DNA from: JBAXAM01 sp964565935
Lineage (GTDB): Bacteria; Pseudomonadota; Gammaproteobacteria; UBA9339
DNA: 6,587 nucleotides
Reading direction: 5' to 3'
NCBI GenBank assembly: GCA_964565935.1
Contig: CAZMGW010000061.1
Location: 1 to 6,587 of the forward strand
A program made the position numbers and the translations under genes. The number at the start of each line of letters is the position of its first letter. The stretch's first letter is position 1. Below the pieces are notes generated by a model. That model did no database searches. It was not told the DNA's origin and saw nothing but the letters and a program-made list of their open reading frames with translations. Below are positions 5,600 to 6,587 of the stretch, piece by piece.

Positions 5600-6587
5600 A
5601 ATTTTTACGTCAAACCATCATTACACTTTTACTTGCGCTGTTTTCTGCTTCAGTTTGCGCAAGTAGTAAGAACATTCTAAATATCTATTCGTGGGGCAAT
5701 TACTTACCCAGTGAGCTAATTTCACAATTTACCAAAGAAACTGGGATTAAAGTTAATTTGGCTGAATATGATAACAACGAGACGATGTACGCTAAGTTAA
5801 AGGCCTCTAAACGCACGGGTTACGATATTGTAATGCCTTCGAGTTATTATATTGAGCGGATGTCTAAACAAGGAATGCTGCAAGTCCTCGATAAAAAAAA
5901 ACTACCCAATTTGCGCAATGTAAATTCTTTATTGCTTGATAAGGAGTTTGACCCAAAGAATAGGTATAGCGTTCCGTACACATGGGGTAGCACCGGCATC
6001 ATTATTAACACCAAATATATAGACAAAAAAAAGATTACCAAATGGGGGGATTTTTGGGATCCAAAATATAAAGATCAGTTGATGCTGCTTAACGACATAC
6101 GTGAAATTTTTAGTGTGGCTCTTTTGACTTTAGGGTACTCAATAAACGATACTGATCCCAAGCATATCGAAGAGGCATATCTTAAATTAAAAAAACTTCT
6201 GCCCAATGTTAAAATTTTTAATATCGATGCTGTGCCAAATATTTATGTTGATGAAGATGCGATCATTGGCATGGCGTGGAGCGGAGATTGTAAATTAGCA
6301 CAAGAAGAAAACCCATATTTGCAATACATCTACCCAAAAGAGGGGTTTGCTATTTGGATTGATTGTTTTGCTATTGTAAAAGACGCGGCTAATCTTGAAA
6401 ACGCATATAAATTTATTGATTTCATGATGCGTCCAGAAATTGCGATGAAGGCAAGTCTTGCGGTTGGTCACTCGACTGCTAATCAGGCGGCGATGAAGTT
6501 AATGCCCAAAGAATTGCAGCACAATCCCATTTTTAACCCAATCGCCGAAATCATGCGGCGTGGCAAGATTCAGCTTGATATTCCCGA
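5596..6587 (+). CDS. potD: Periplasmic spermidine/putrescine-binding protein PotD (3' end beyond window)
   Basis: The first 330 residues are present; by comparison with the 348-residue E. coli protein about 20 are missing on the right. The protein captures polyamines in the periplasm and delivers them to PotBC. Residues 1-22 form a signal peptide (basic MKFLRQ, hydrophobic ITLLLALFSASV, likely cut after Ala22). Ligand residues recalled from E. coli PotD align with an offset of one: Trp33, Tyr36, Ser82, Tyr84, Asp167, Glu170, Trp228, Trp254, Asp256 and Gln326. This includes all three acidic residues that hold the amino groups. Two contacts differ: Thr35 reads Gly34 and Tyr293 reads His292. ETMYAKLKASK and LKKLLPNV are family-typical. 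The start overlaps the potC stop as ATGA (5596-5599). Confidence 0.95.
   Translation, partial: MKFLRQTIITLLLALFSASVCASSKNILNIYSWGNYLPSELISQFTKETGIKVNLAEYDNNETMYAKLKASKRTGYDIVMPSSYYIERMSKQGMLQVLDKKKLPNLRNVNSLLLDKEFDPKNRYSVPYTWGSTGIIINTKYIDKKKITKWGDFWDPKYKDQLMLLNDIREIFSVALLTLGYSINDTDPKHIEEAYLKLKKLLPNVKIFNIDAVPNIYVDEDAIIGMAWSGDCKLAQEENPYLQYIYPKEGFAIWIDCFAIVKDAANLENAYKFIDFMMRPEIAMKASLAVGHSTANQAAMKLMPKELQHNPIFNPIAEIMRRGKIQLDIP

Noticed and set aside
5596..5670. Lipoprotein signal in PotD (Cys21 near the cleavage site)
   Set aside because: The residues before the cysteine (S-A-S-V-C) do not form a lipobox; an ordinary signal peptide cut after VCA fits better.
5847..6041. Minus-strand open frame inside potD
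   Set aside because: Antisense shadow; hydrophobicity comes from complementing lysine-rich codons.

Overview
The window is about 6.6 kb of moderately AT-rich bacterial DNA. It holds two divergent gene blocks, both of Gammaproteobacteria type. On the minus strand, in reading order, are pilD (type IV prepilin peptidase), coaE (dephospho-CoA kinase) and zapD (FtsZ-ring associated protein). On the plus strand is potA-potB-potC-potD, a spermidine/putrescine ABC importer; potD runs off the right edge. The pilD-coaE-zapD neighbourhood and the presence of ZapD point to a gammaproteobacterium. The AT-rich composition and lysine-rich proteins would suit the Legionellales/Coxiellaceae side of the class, but that placement is an inference.

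Layout: 1-145 holds no convincing gene and looks like part of a dispersed intergenic repeat. 146-916 is zapD(-), 30 nt downstream of coaE(-), which spans 947-1537 if the GTG start argued for here is right. 1538-1763 is a gene-free spacer full of small inverted repeats, including a degenerate 30-nt direct repeat present twice and a GCTCC-N3-GGAGC hairpin core. 1764-2624 is pilD(-). 2625-2878 is the divergent control region: a 19-nt AT-rich perfect palindrome near pilD, a GC-rich run of three hairpins in the middle, and a near-consensus sigma-70 promoter in front of potA. 2879-6587 is the pot operon, with start/stop overlaps of 17, 4 and 4 nt that imply tight translational coupling.

How the genes work together: PotD is the periplasmic polyamine receptor, PotB and PotC form the membrane channel, and PotA is the ATPase. 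The minus-strand genes are housekeeping or pilus/secretion functions: PilD processes type IV pilins and type II secretion pseudopilins, CoaE performs the last step of coenzyme A synthesis, and ZapD bundles FtsZ at division. pilB and pilC, frequent neighbours of pilD, are not next to it here, and yacG, a common neighbour of coaE/zapD, is absent between or just after them.

I see no evidence for a new multi-gene system. What deserves a second look is mostly non-coding: the hairpin-rich spacers, the operator-like palindrome, the repeat at the left edge, and a few residue changes in PotD and CoaE.
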